The notes below the pieces were generated by a model. The model searched no databases. It was not told the DNA's origin and saw only the letters and a list, made by a program, of their open reading frames with translations. The position numbers were made by a program, and so were the translations under genes. From NCBI GenBank assembly GCA_014155875.1, contig JACEFZ010006263.1, positions 1,009,001 to 1,073,000 of the forward strand: 64,000 bases of DNA, read 5' to 3'. Shown here in pieces: positions 11,111 through 21,625 of the stretch (within the stretch, counting starts at the first letter, position 1; the number at the start of each line of letters is the position of its first letter). This DNA comes from Cepaea nemoralis. Lineage: Eukaryota; Mollusca; Gastropoda; Stylommatophora; Helicidae.

Positions 11111-11190
11111 GAATATCGTGATAATTGGTCGCGTCCAGCGTGAGTCGCGTGGTCAGTGGTTGCACACCCGCCTCACACACCAGTGATTCG
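11044..11190. repeat. Inverted repeat, about 62-bp arms
   Basis: The left arm 11044-11105 and right arm 11119-11190 are near-perfect reverse complements (CTGGACGCGACCGATTATCA against TGATAATTGGTCGCGTCCAG), with a 13-base loop and one small extra bulge in the right arm. Both arms are family D sequence, so this is a head-to-head junction of two D fragments. Confidence 0.9.
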
Positions 11191-11206
11191 AAGATACTGT
11201 CTATCA

Positions 11207-11596
11207 CGGTGGTTCTCAACCGGTGGAGACTCCCCCCCTCCCCCACAGGAGGGAATTTTAGGGTTTCCAGAGGGAAATTAAGATTATTTCAAGATCGCAT
11301 TACTACAAGAACCAGTTACTTGATATTGTTTTTCCCTCTAAATGTTACGGTTCTGTACTTCTCACCCTAATGAAATTCGTTTTATAACGTAAGTAGACCT
11401 GCAAATCACGTTTTATGTAGATGTCTAGACTTGTTCTAGTATGTGTTATTAAATTTAGCTTCCATTTTTATATATACTATGTAAGGGTGGGAGGGGGGAA
11501 TTTATAGGGAGGAAATTCGAAGGGGGGGGGGGGGGTGACGTTCTGAACATATGGTAAAGGGAGGCATGGACCAAAAAAAAGGGTTGAGAACCACTG
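11207..11596. mobile_element. Non-autonomous hAT MITE, 390 bp
   Basis: The ends are CGGTGGTTCTCAACC and GGTTGAGAACCACTG, inverted repeats with one mismatch, of the CAGTGGTTCTCAACC type known from hAT elements. The identical 8-bp duplication GTCTATCA flanks it at 11199-11206 and 11597-11604. There is no coding capacity; the inside holds a poly-G run at 11523-11535. Confidence 0.92.
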
Positions 11597-11604
11597 GTCT
11601 ATCA

Positions 11605-12300
11605 AGCCGGCAAGGTGCCAGTCAGTACAACATGGACATCATAATATAACTACCCATGTCCTACAAGCCAAATGACATCTAAGCCATAGAGATGATAAAC
11701 CGCCGATATTGAATAAACATGACAGCACATAGTGCCTATGTCATCTAAATCTGACAGAACCCCGTGCCGATGTTATATATACCTGACAGCTAATAATACC
11801 GATGTCATATAAACATTAGAACACATACATTGCCGATGTCATATAAACCGGACAACGCATACATTTTGTTTTACACAGTTGCATATCTCTTACAAGGCGT
11901 TGCAGTCAACACCAGCATTTTACTGCTGTTGTTCATGTCTTGGCAAGTTTACGTTCAGTAGTTTGCCATTGTTTCTGAACGACCGGTTCTCATACCAACA
12001 ACACGTTAAAATCAGCGCGACACGGTTTGCAGCCAAATCGGTCGCCGCTGTTTCGAATGCGGGTAAGCGGCATTACGAAACGCGTCCGCAACGCCACCGC
12101 CACGGAAACCGGCTAACACATACATTGCCGATGTCAAATAAACTGACGCAAATGACATTATCACTGCAGCGCCCTATCAACTTCGCTAACCTCGCCCGCT
12201 GATAGCGCATCGTGCTGATATCAAATAAACATGATTGACATCTGGGCTTGTAAACCCGATAAGGCATAAACTGCCAATGTCACACCAACCCGATAGCACA
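11605..12300. repeat. Degenerate ~35-bp minisatellite (CCGATGTCATATAAAC)
   Basis: Irregular repeats of GACAGCACATACATTGCCGA and TGTCATATAAAC-like text, strongly diverged, interrupted by a SINE A copy at 11876-12110. It is older than the other arrays in the window. Confidence 0.7.
11876..12110 (-). mobile_element. SINE family A copy
   Basis: Minus-strand copy with TTACGTTCAGTAGTTTGCCA, the reverse of the family's conserved body, and TGTTTCGAATGCGGG near the B-box position. It is inserted in the 35-bp minisatellite. Confidence 0.75.
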
Positions 12301-12449
12301 TGATATCATTCCATCATTACGGTTATTTTCGTTGCATTGTTTCGTCAAGCCGATGACTCGTTACATCCGACTTCGACAAGCATTTTTCGGGTTTGCTTTC
12401 CCTAGCCTTTGACTGCCCCCTGTCCACCTACAGTATTAACATCTAGAGA

Positions 12450-12905
12450 GATTAACAACTCATTAAAAATGATAATTGTCAAATGCTACGTATATGCAAC
12501 GCTACTGTATGGCGCGGAAGCCTGGACAATGAACAAGCAACTCTAGAAAGTCGCATAGAGGCCCTGGAGGTGTGGATATACAGACGAATATGGCGTATTT
12601 CATGAAATAAAAAGAATCAAATGCAGAGGTTCTAGAAAAACTGGGAATGAAGAGAGAGTTGATGAAAGAAATAAAGAAAAGCCTAGTGAAATATTTCGGC
12701 CACGTTAAAAGACATGATACTCATAAAAACTATACTGGAGGACAAGGTTGAAGGCAAGCGAGCAAGTGGTAGACAACGATACAAGTGGGAAGATAACATC
12801 AAGAGATGGACGAACATCAGCAAGACAGAATGTAGTCAGGGCGAGAGACAGACAGTGTTGGAGATCCATTGCAGCAACCTTCATTGTGGAGACGGCATCT
12901 GATTA
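12450..12905 (+). pseudogene. LINE reverse transcriptase C-terminal fragment
   Basis: In three frames the plus strand reads CYVYATLLYGAEAWTMNKQ, YRRIWRISFHEIKRIK, VKYFGHVKRHD and ILEDKVEGKRASGRQRYKW, ending near LHCGDGI. This is the usual C-terminal order of endonuclease/reverse-transcriptase LINE proteins (Leu-Leu-Tyr-Gly-x-Glu-x-Trp-Thr, Phe-Gly-His-Val, Gly-Lys-Arg ... Gly-Arg). It is 5'-truncated and frame-broken. Confidence 0.75.
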
Positions 12906-13052
12906 ATTGTCCACCTACAAAGCAACAGGTTTGTGTCTCTCTTCGTCGGGTCCCTTGGTATGTCCGACACGGGAGACCCTATCAGTCGCTGCGCTAGCGT
13001 CGATGTGGAACACGCAAGTTCCTGTGCCTCAACGAGGTGAAGACATACCAAG

Positions 13053-13561
13053 ATGACGTGGATAGGCCTTAGGTTCGTGCCGGAATGCGATCGGCGTTGC
13101 CAGTAGTGGGTTGTGCTCAATATTTAAATTTCAAATCCCGAAACAACCAAATAATCAATTGTATCGTTGCTCACTGGATTTAGGAGGCCTGGTGTTCCTT
13201 GCCAGTGAGAAGTCCTGATCGTTCGGGTCCACATCGATTGACGGACGTCAGTCGCGGCGATTGGGCAGTCTTGAGCATAGCCTACGATGGGTAGCGTTGT
13301 GGTATTCCGGTGTGATAATTTGGCGTGTCCAGTGTGTGCCGCGTGGTTACACACCCGCTTCACACGCGTGATCCGGGGCTTGTTTCCGGATCCGGTCAGG
13401 GATATGCACTACTGACGAGCTCAAACGAGGGCGAAACTCGAGTATAGTGCTTCCATGACGTGGATAGGCCTTAGGATCGTGCCGGAATGCGATCGGCGTT
13501 GCCAGTAGTGGGTTGTGCTCAATATTTAAATTTCAAATCCCGAAACAACCAAATAATCAAT
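13053..13561 (-). mobile_element. Repeat family D, head-to-tail partial dimer (402-bp unit)
   Basis: A 107-bp segment (13053-13159) recurs with about one mismatch at 13455-13561, offset 402 bases. On the minus strand this is one full 402-bp unit followed by the first 107 bases of another, so the element exists in tandem. It is the reverse complement of the copy at 56385-56735. Confidence 0.85.
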
Positions 13562-13689
13562 AACATCAAAGAACGCCCGAGTCAGAACTACCGGCAGGGT
13601 GTGAAATGATGTGCCTTCACGTGTTCACGTGAGCAATCACGATTTCCTTCTTCGTCGCGCTTCCCTCCAAGACAATTCCCAGAAAAATA

Positions 13690-14176
13690 TGAACATTAGT
13701 GTCCATTTTATGAGACCTAATCGTCAACGAAGAATCAGATTCGCTGGACTGGTCATTTAACTCGCATGCCAGATCACAGACTCCCTAAACAAATTTTTTT
13801 ACGGCGAACTGCGTTGTGGTAAACGCTCCCAAGGCGGCCAGAGGAAACGCTTTAAAGACACGCTGAAAATCTCACTGAAAGTTTTTGTAATTCATCATGA
13901 CACCTGGGAGGCTGCTGCCAAAGACCGAAATTCGTGGCGTACATCATTAAGCAAAGGGTGCAGTCACTTGTGAAGCAACCAGGACTGCAAGAGCTATGAC
14001 GAAAAGGCTGGACAGAAAAACCACTGCAGGAGATCCTCCTTCCGGAACGTCAAGCATTCTTTGCCCACATTGTCAAAGAACATTTCGAGCCAAAATAGGC
14101 TTTATCATCCATCTTAGAACTCACGGCTCCATACTTTCAACCCCACTGGATGAAATGAATGGTCATCGCCATTCTT
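13690..14176 (+). pseudogene. LINE 3' end with C-terminal zinc-finger unit (family Z)
   Basis: Reads LTRMPDHRLPKQIFYGEL-like text with frameshifts, then at 14058-14140 CPHCQRTFRAKIGFIIHLRT, a Cys-x2-Cys / His-x3-His finger. It aligns along its length with 21010-21475. Single-base indels (an extra T in the run at 13793-13800) break the frame. Confidence 0.8.
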
Positions 14177-14179
14177 GAT

Positions 14180-15000
14180 GGACAAACAATGGTTTGAAGA
14201 TAAAATCCTACAATCGCTGGAGATCAAGCCCGAACTACTGCACTGCCTTGGCAGGCACACGCACATCATTATTGCCATCGCGGCTCCTCTACAACAAATA
14301 AGCTGCTGAGAACCGACATATTTATCATTCATGACAACATACAAATATAAAGGTGCTCCCATACAAACAAACAAAGCTGCTATCTGTCGAAAAGCTTCTC
14401 AGATCAGGATATACATGCCGCTTGTCAAAGCAACCGCCCGGCAGCATACAGGCTAGGATTGTTATTTCACCGCCATTACATAACGACCCGGTGTCTTGTC
14501 AGGGATTAGAACCCGCGCCTCACACCAGACCCGTACCCCCCTCGGGCACCCGTTCTACAATACTATGGAAAAGAAATAACACCGACCCGGTAGGACACCT
14601 TTAAGAAAATTAACACCAGCCTGCCACGTTGTGATCCTAATTAAGCCATCGGAAGGTGCCAGACCATCTTCTACGCCGACTTATACGACCTCTAAGCACA
14701 CAAACATCACAAGCAAGTATCGAACCTAGACATTATATGCATATCTCCTTCCGTGGGGAATAAATAAATAAATAGCTGTAAGCACAACACACGGCATTCC
14801 GTTCCATGAAGCTTCTCTTTTAGGCCAGTTTCTCAGACAACAGGACTCGCTGGCATCAGCGACCATTGGCTCGTGCTAAAACCAGCCGCGTGAGCTCTCA
14901 AATCGCTGTTATCGATCCGTTGTTGGCTGCGTATTGTGGTGGACTGGCCGTGTTAGGGCCTTGGTCGCCACTTGTCTGATTAGCCGTGGTTTAAGATGTG
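14180..15000. other. Unassigned intergenic sequence with tRNA-like motif
   Basis: Around 14505-14520 a GGGATTAGAACCCGCGCC string looks like a pol III B box, so a worn SINE may be present. The rest, including an ATAAATAAATAA run at 14760, is not recognised. Confidence 0.35.
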
Positions 15001-15039
15001 CTTCGGGACCAAGTTTCAGAACTGCAGTTTTGCACTTTT

Positions 15040-15060
15040 TTTGGGGGGGGGGGGGGGGTG
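15040..15060. repeat. Poly-G tract
   Basis: About 16 consecutive G after a T run. A likely slippage and sequencing-error site. Confidence 0.9.
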
Positions 15061-15159
15061 AACTTCCAGGGACAGGTCACAGGCGGTCAAAATACTGACA
15101 AAACTGAACTGTGTCCACATACCAAATTATCCATGGTCGATCCCACCGATGTATCTGTC

Positions 15160-15257
15160 TACCCATTCAGCCACCCATCCGTCCGTCCGTCCGCCCTCCC
15201 GCCTGCCCGTCCGTCCATCCATCCATCCATCCATCCATCTATCTATCTATTTATATA

Positions 15258-15301
<44 letters not shown>

Positions 15302-15304
15302 GCT
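15160..15304. repeat. CCAT / CCGT / TCTA tetranucleotide array
   Basis: CCATCCGTCCGT, then (CCAT)n, then (CTAT)n. Confidence 0.95.
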
Positions 15305-15439
15305 TAAAAAAATTCGCTTAAAAAACGACAGGGTCGAATTCATTCCATCGGATTTTTATCCCATACGGCTCAGTCTCTTTCCGCAGCATGGAAAACATCG
15401 CACAAAGCACAAACTCCGCAGCTCCAGCGACGACCCCCA

Positions 15440-15545
15440 GGAGTATTCGAAAAAATGCACTCGTGAACAGAAGGACGCGGCCCGGAATCAAACCCACAAC
15501 CTTCGGAGCCCGACGGCTTGACTACTTTGCCACGGAGACTCCCGT
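15440..15545 (-). mobile_element. tRNA-derived SINE head
   Basis: The minus strand reads GTCTCCGTGGCAAAGTAGTC, then GTGGGTTTGATTCCGGGCC: an A-box-like and a good B-box-like element with tRNA-like spacing of roughly 45 bases. Cloverleaf pairing is not complete, so it is not called as a tRNA gene. Confidence 0.55.
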
Positions 15546-15608
15546 ATCAATCTATCTACCTACCTATCTACCTACCTATCTACCTACATATCTATCTATC
15601 TATCTATG

Positions 15609-15645
<37 letters not shown>

Positions 15646-15735
15646 GCCTGCCTGCCTGCCTGCCCGCCTGTCTATTTGTCTACCTACCTACCAGCCTGTC
15701 TGTCTGTCTAAATCCACTAACTTACCTGCCTATCT
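15545..15735. repeat. TACC / TCTA / TGCC tetranucleotide array
   Basis: CTATCTACCTACC units followed by (CTAT)n, (TGCC)n and TGTC units. Open frames across it are artefacts. Confidence 0.95.
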
Positions 15736-15736
15736 G

Positions 15737-15955
15737 CCGGCTCTGTGGCCAAGATGTTACAGACGCAGTTCGTAATCCCGTATACCCGCGTTCGAAACAC
15801 AGCTGCGAGGCCTCCTTACGTTGGTTTTTTACGAAATGGTATGAGTGCCGGCCATTCAGAAAGCAATGACAAACTACTGAACGTAAGCTTGCCAAGAGAT
15901 CACAACAGCAAAATATGCTGGTGTTGACTGCGACGTCCTGTAAAGGATATGCAAC
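15737..15955 (+). mobile_element. SINE family A copy
   Basis: Starts CGGCTCTGTGGCCAAGATG, has GCGTTCGAAACACAGCTGCG at the B-box position and GAAAGCAATGACAAACTACT in the body, and ends CCTGTAAAGGATATGCAAC. It sits between tetranucleotide arrays. Confidence 0.8.
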
Positions 15956-16560
15956 TAACTAACCTACCTATCTACCTACCTGTCACTCTATCCATTCCCA
16001 CCCATCTATCTGTCCGCTTGCGCGTGATCGTATGCATTTATCTACGCATATTTAATAATACGTTTAGTCCCTATTGTGTATACGCAAGAACAAACTTGAC
16101 CACTGATCCGGTACTGAAGAACAATCTCCATGGAGTATGTCTTGCGAGTCCTCCTACTCTTCTTCTAGTGCAGAAACCAGCGGAGCGTAATACTGGTAGC
16201 TTGGCTTCATGGCTAGGGAGGGGAATGGCGATCTTTGGACAGTTTGCCAGTCTGTGGATATTCCGCAATATGGAGAGGTACTATGGAGAGGTACTCTGGG
16301 GAAAACAGCAGGGCACTTAGCAAACTTTGACAGTACAGTGAGTGGTCTGAGTCAGGTGGCATATGTGCTTACAGGTAATTTATGAAATATTAAAATTGCA
16401 CGCCCTGATGTTGCCCCAGCAGAACCCGCCTGAACACAACTGACTATGCAATGTGCCTTCATGATATGTTAAAACTGCTTCAGTTGTCCTTAATTCCCTT
16501 GTTGTTACGTGTATGTATGTGAGTTTGGGTTGTTCACCCTCTCCTGTTAACATGAGATAT
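15956..16560. other. Unassigned intergenic sequence
   Basis: No supported feature beyond short CCTA/TACC runs at the left end. Several 60-120 codon frames are open, but none shows a domain or splice sites I trust. Confidence 0.4.
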
Positions 16561-16592
16561 ATGAGAGAGAGAGAGAGAGAGACGGGGGGGGG

Positions 16593-16672
<80 letters not shown>
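16561..16672. repeat. (GA)n microsatellite with G tract
   Basis: A GA run interrupted by a short poly-G at 16584-16594, then about 35 more GA units. Confidence 0.97.
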
Positions 16673-16837
16673 GACAGACAGAACGAACGAAGGAACTTTA
16701 TTTTCAAAGAGTCACAAATTGGGCACGCAGGTCCATCTTACATTCAGCCCTTCCAACCACCCATCTGTTGTACATCATTATCTATTGTGCAAGAAGAAAA
16801 ACCATTGCCAAATGAATGTTGTGAACATAATGTATAT

Positions 16838-17010
16838 TACCATGAGGCAGGCAGGCAGGCAGACAAGCAGGCATGCATGCACACACGCACACACACATAC
16901 ATGTTGAGAGTAGACAGACACATGTATAAACACACATATACATACCTAAGATAAGTAACGGCTGCAGTAGGATATAACATATCTACACACACACACACAT
17001 ATATTCATAC
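16838..17010. repeat. GGCA and CA microsatellites
   Basis: GCAGGCAGGCAGG, CACACACGCACACACAC and a later (AC)n. Confidence 0.85.
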
Positions 17011-17139
17011 ATACATGCATCATTTACACAAACTCGCACAGTTTTACATCAACTCAATAACTCACAATTACACACTCACTCGAATGCACATATACCCAAT
17101 CACAATCACACAAATAAACATTTGCTCATATAAACATTA

Positions 17140-17151
17140 TCTCTCTCTCTC

Positions 17152-17187
<36 letters not shown>

Positions 17188-17743
17188 CAGACATACAATC
17201 TTTCTCTCTCTCTGACAGACAATCTTTCTCTCTCTCTGACAGACAGAAAAACAGACTGTCTGTCTGTCTGTCTCTGACAGACAGAGAGACAAACTCTCTC
17301 TCTCTCTCTCTCTCTGACAGATGGACAGACAGACTCTCTCTCTCTCTGACAAACTCTCTCTGACAGACAGACACACAGCCTCTCTCTCTGTCTGACAAAC
17401 TCTCTCTCTCTCTGACAGACAAACAACAGTCTCTCTCTCTGTCTCTCTCTGTCTCCGACAGATAAACAGACAGACTCTCTCTCTCTCTGACAAACTCTCT
17501 CTCTCTCTCTGACAAACACACAAACAGACAAACATTCTCTCTCTCTCTCTCTCTCTCTCTCTGACAGATAGACAGGCAGATTCTCTCTCTCTCTGACAAA
17601 CAGACAAACAACAGTCTCTCTCTGTGACAGATAGACAGACTCTCTCTCTCTCTCTCTGACAGACAGACAAACAGACAAGCAACAGTCTCTCTCTCTAACA
17701 GATAGACAAACAGACTGTCTCTCTCTCTCGCTGACAGACAGAC

Positions 17744-17791
<48 letters not shown>

Positions 17792-17873
17792 GATAGACAG
17801 ACTCTCTCTCTGACAAACACACAAACAAACAACAGTCTCTTTCTCCTCTCTCTCTTTGACAGATATACAGACA

Positions 17874-17916
<43 letters not shown>

Positions 17917-18551
17917 AGACAGACAAACAGACAAGCAACAGTCTCTCTCTCCCTCTCTCTGACAGATAGACTCTCTCTCTCTCTTTCTGACAGACAGACA
18001 AACAGACAAGCAACAGTCTCTCTCTCTGACAGATAGACAGACTCTCTCTCTCTCTCTCTCTCTCTGACAGACAGACAAACAAGTCTCTCTCTCTCTGTGA
18101 CAGATAGACAGACGCTCTCTCTGTCTGACAGACAAACAACAGTGTCTCTCTCTCTGACAGATAGACAGACTTTCTCTCTCTTTCTCTCTCTGACAGACAA
18201 ACAGACAAGCAACAGTCTCTCTCTCTGACAGATAGACAGACTCTCTCTCTCTGACAGACAGACAAACAAACAACAGTCTCTCTCTCTCTCTCTGACAGAT
18301 AGATATACTCTCTCTCTCTCTCTCTCTCTCTGACAGACAGACAAACAAGCATCAGTCTCTCTCTCTCTCTCTGACAGATAGACAGACTCTCTCCCTGACA
18401 GAGAGATTCTCTCTCTGACAGATAAACAGACAAACAACAGTCTCTCTCTCTCCCCCTGACAGATAGACAGACAGATTCTCTCTCTCTCTCTCTCTGACAA
18501 ACTCTCTCTGACAAACAACAGTCTCTCTCCCCTCTCTCTGATAGATTGACA

Positions 18552-18603
<52 letters not shown>

Positions 18604-19046
18604 CAGACAAACAATAGTCTCTCTTTCTGACAGATAGACAGACTCTCTCTCTCTCTCTCTCTCTCTCTGACAGATAGACAGACTCTCTCTCTCTCTCTCT
18701 GACAGACAGACAAACAGACAAGCAACAGTCTCTCTCTCTCTCTCTCTGACATATAGACAGACTCTCTCTGTGACAGACAAACAGACAAGCAATAGTCTCT
18801 CTCTCTCTCTGACAGATATAGAGACAGACTCACTCTCTCTCTCTCTCTCTGACAGACAAACACACACTCTCTCACTCTGACAAACACACAAACAGACAAA
18901 GAACAGTCTCTTTCTCCTCTCTCTCTCTCTGACAGATAGACAGACAGACTCTCTCTCTCTCTCTCTCTGACAGACAAACAGACCAGCAACAGTCTCTCTC
19001 TCTCTCTGACAGATAGACAGACTCTCTCTCTGACAAACAGACAAGC

Positions 19047-19134
<88 letters not shown>

Positions 19135-19135
19135 G
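17140..19135. repeat. 2-kb TC-rich array with GACAGACA/AACAACAGT spacers
   Basis: Long (TC)n runs alternate with a spacer of the type TGACAGACAGACAAACAGAC then AAGCAACAGTC, and TGACAGATAGACAGAC. The composite unit is about 50-70 bases and recurs roughly 30 times with length changes in the TC parts; the last 90 bases are pure TC. Minus-strand frames of 180-610 codons (Glu-Arg and Cys-Leu-Ser-Val runs) exist in all three frames and are not genes. Confidence 0.97.
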
Positions 19136-19139
19136 AGCA

Positions 19140-19540
19140 GTGCTGTATCTACTATAAGCCTCAATGGTCTGGTTGACTGTATCCTGTATTTGTTTGTAAA
19201 TAAAACCCTTCACTGCACAAGATTACCTCCAGACAAGGGGCTGGCTGTAAGTTTTTATCCTGACTATCAATGAAATTTCATAGAGAACTGACACAAAGTG
19301 CAGGTTAGATTTACAAAATCATAATACAAAACACACAGGTTGTTGTAGCGACAAGCCTTATCAGCAAACAACAACTAGAGACACAAACAAGAGGCGTTGA
19401 CTGTAATGTCTACTCTCTCTATCTCAAAGACATGCTTGGCCAGGTTTCACAAGCAGGTCATGCAATCACGCCAGCGTGAGAGATGCCTATCATACGTGGA
19501 TGGAAGAACAAAAATGTGTTACAAGTACACAATAGGCAGG
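19140..19540. other. Unassigned intergenic sequence
   Basis: No repeat match or exon recognised. Confidence 0.4.
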
Positions 19541-19542
19541 GG

Positions 19543-19600
19543 AGCGGCTGGCCGAGTGGTTAAGAACACCAGGTTTGAATCCTCTGTAAGGTGTTGATTT
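19543..19600 (+). mobile_element. tRNA-like SINE head (Leu/Ser-type A box)
   Basis: GGCTGGCCGAGTGGTTAAG is a nearly exact A box of class II tRNAs, and AGGTTTGAATCC a nearly exact B box. Only about 16 bases separate them, too few for a tRNA. The most likely reading is a SINE or tRNA pseudogene with an internal deletion. Confidence 0.6.
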
Positions 19601-19734
19601 TTTTCTGTTGGGGGAAAACAGACAATCCTAACCTGCACAGTTCGTGGAGACTGCACTAGCCAGATGGCCTTAATTCCTCAGGCTCAAGACCACACCCCCA
19701 CCCCCCCTGTCCTAACACTGCAAGTACAACAGGC

Positions 19735-19870
19735 ATAGATGACAGTTGACACAATAGACATGCCCTTTGTGCATCCCAAAATAACTCTCATGGCCTTATT
19801 TTGCAGGCGTTCCAGCTTCTCAAGCTGGCTGTGCAATACTGTCAGCAATTCCAGACCATACTCAATCACT
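19735..19870 (-). pseudogene. LINE reverse transcriptase fragment
   Basis: The minus strand reads MIEYGLELLTVLHSQLEKLE, then LQNKAMRVILGCTKGM, parallel to MSVLEYAMAILTLSHKQIER and IQNEAMRIILGCTRDT at 23819-23935. It is a detached piece of the same LINE family. Confidence 0.75.
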
Positions 19871-20011
19871 AAAATAATTGACTGTTGATAAAGAGTGTAT
19901 AAAAATCTCTATTCCATGTCCGCCACTGACATCACATTCAGTGTACTGAGATCATTCTTGATTTTTGACACCAACTCTGTCATATGATCAATATCAAATT
20001 GGTATAGTTAG

Positions 20012-20262
20012 TCGACTGGTCTCCGTGGCCAAAGGCTTGCGAACGCAGTTCGTGAGCCGGGTACCAGGCGTTCGAAACTCAGCCGCGACTGATTTGTGCA
20101 GCAGACCATGTCGCGTTATGTTATAACATGCTGGTATGGGAGCCGGTCGTTCAGAAAGCAATGGCGAACTACTGAACGTAAAACCTTGCCTAGTACATCA
20201 ACAGCAGCTGAAAAATGCTGGTTTTGACTGCTACGTCCTGCAAGGGATATGCAACATTTAAA
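20012..20262 (+). mobile_element. SINE family A copy, best preserved
   Basis: Starts GACTGGTCTCCGTGGCCAAA, has GGCGTTCGAAACTCAGCCGC as B-box region, GAAAGCAATGGCGAACTACT as body and CCTGCAAGGGATATGCAAC as end. Useful as the local reference for the family. Confidence 0.82.
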
Positions 20263-20644
20263 AACAAAATAGTTAATCGCTGTATACTGATGGATTTACT
20301 ATACAAGAGACTGGACCACCCATAAACATGTCTGGAGTGCAATGTTCATAATCCGAACTGAACTATCCATTAAAAAAACTGCTTGGATTGTAATAAAACT
20401 TGTACATGCAAGTACAACTGTAAATTGCAGTTTCTGAATTTTATATTTGTTTAGGATGTTGTGAATGGGACACACTAGGGAGAAATATTGCTAACAGCAC
20501 ACTTCTAACAAAATCGTCATATCAATCCATCATATCCTCAGGGTGGGGCATAACAGACTGAACATACAAATAAAACAGACTGAACATACAAATAAAACAA
20601 ACAAAAACAAATCCAGCAGAAGAAATCGACTATGTTTGTTTGCT
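20263..20644. other. Unassigned intergenic sequence
   Basis: Only a short direct repeat stands out: CAGACTGAACATACAAATAAAA occurs in tandem at about 20560-20600. Confidence 0.4.
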
Positions 20645-21625
20645 TGTTTTTCATTCTCTCGCTTTGAACTCAAATGTAGTACATACACGAACTACTACCT
20701 CTAGTTTACAAGCTGCCACAATTGATGATGAAGTGAATGCAAGAATCTCCAAGGCCAGCGCGGCCTTTGGCAGACTGTACAAGATGTATGGGACAGAAAT
20801 GGAATAAGCCTGCAAACAAAGCTGAAAGTCTACAAAGCAGTTGTATTATCCACACAGCTATATGCTTGTGAAACCTGGACTGTTTACCAGCGACACGCTA
20901 GGAAATTAAACCACTTCCACACAGTCTGCGTTAGGAAGCTATTGAAGATTACATGGCAAGACAAGATCCCAGACACTGAAGTTCTAGAAAGAGTGTCCGT
21001 GCCCAGTATCCACACTCTACTAATGAAGAATCAGATCCGCTGGGCTGATCACTTGACTCGCATGCCAGATCACAGGCTCCCTAAACAAATTTTTTACGGT
21101 GAGCTGCATTGTGGTAAATGCTCCCAAGGCGGCCAGAGGAAATGCTTTAAAGACACTGAAAATCTCACTGAAAGCTTTTGTAATTCATCTTGACACCTGG
21201 GAGACTGCTTCAAAGACCAAAATTTGTGGCGTACATCATTACCCAAGGGTGCAGTCATTTGTGAAGCACCTGGGACTGCAAGACTTGTGAAGAAAAGGCT
21301 GGACACAAAAACCACTGCTGGAGATCCTCCTCCTTGAATATCAAGCATTCTTTGCCCACATTGTCAAAGAACATTTCGAGCCAAAATAGGCCTTATCAGC
21401 CATCTTCGAACTCACGGCTCCATACTTTCAACCCCCACTGGATGAAATGAATGATCATCATCATGCTTGATGGACAAACAACAACACTACCTCTAGTGCA
21501 CTGGACTGATTTTTGTGTGTGAATTAGCTTTCCCCATTACCAGTGTCCCTCGCCATCAGGTGAACCCACTCTGAATTCTGAGGTACTTGTAATTTACGTC
21601 CCCAAGTCAAGGAAAATCAGCTATG
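20645..21625 (+). mobile_element. SINE family B copy split by a LINE insertion
   Basis: The left part (20645-20705) matches the family's start, CGCTTTGAACTCAAATGTAG. The right part (21498-21625) continues with TGTCCCTCGCCATCAGGTGA and GGTACTTGTAATTTACGTCC. The break is flanked by a 12-bp duplication and filled with a LINE. Confidence 0.85.
20706..21485 (+). pseudogene. LINE family Z, 5'-truncated insertion with 12-bp target duplication
   Basis: ACTACCTCTAGT occurs at 20694-20705 and again at 21486-21497. Between them the plus strand encodes, with indels, the C-terminus of a LINE protein: a Lys-Ala-Ser-Ala-Ala-Phe-Gly-Arg-Leu start, VRKLLKITWQDKIPDTEVLE, NQIRWADHLTRMPDHRLPKQ, then a Cys-x2-Cys / His finger near 21350-21415. 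Stops and frame changes make it inactive. Truncation at the 5' end with a target duplication is the normal outcome of target-primed reverse transcription. Confidence 0.9.

Noticed and set aside
17126..19213. Glu-Arg and Cys-Leu-Ser-Val rich frames up to 612 codons
   Set aside because: Simple TC repeat read on the minus strand; open in all frames.
19543..19600. Functional tRNA gene
   Set aside because: A and B boxes are good, but only about 16 bases separate them and no cloverleaf can be drawn.
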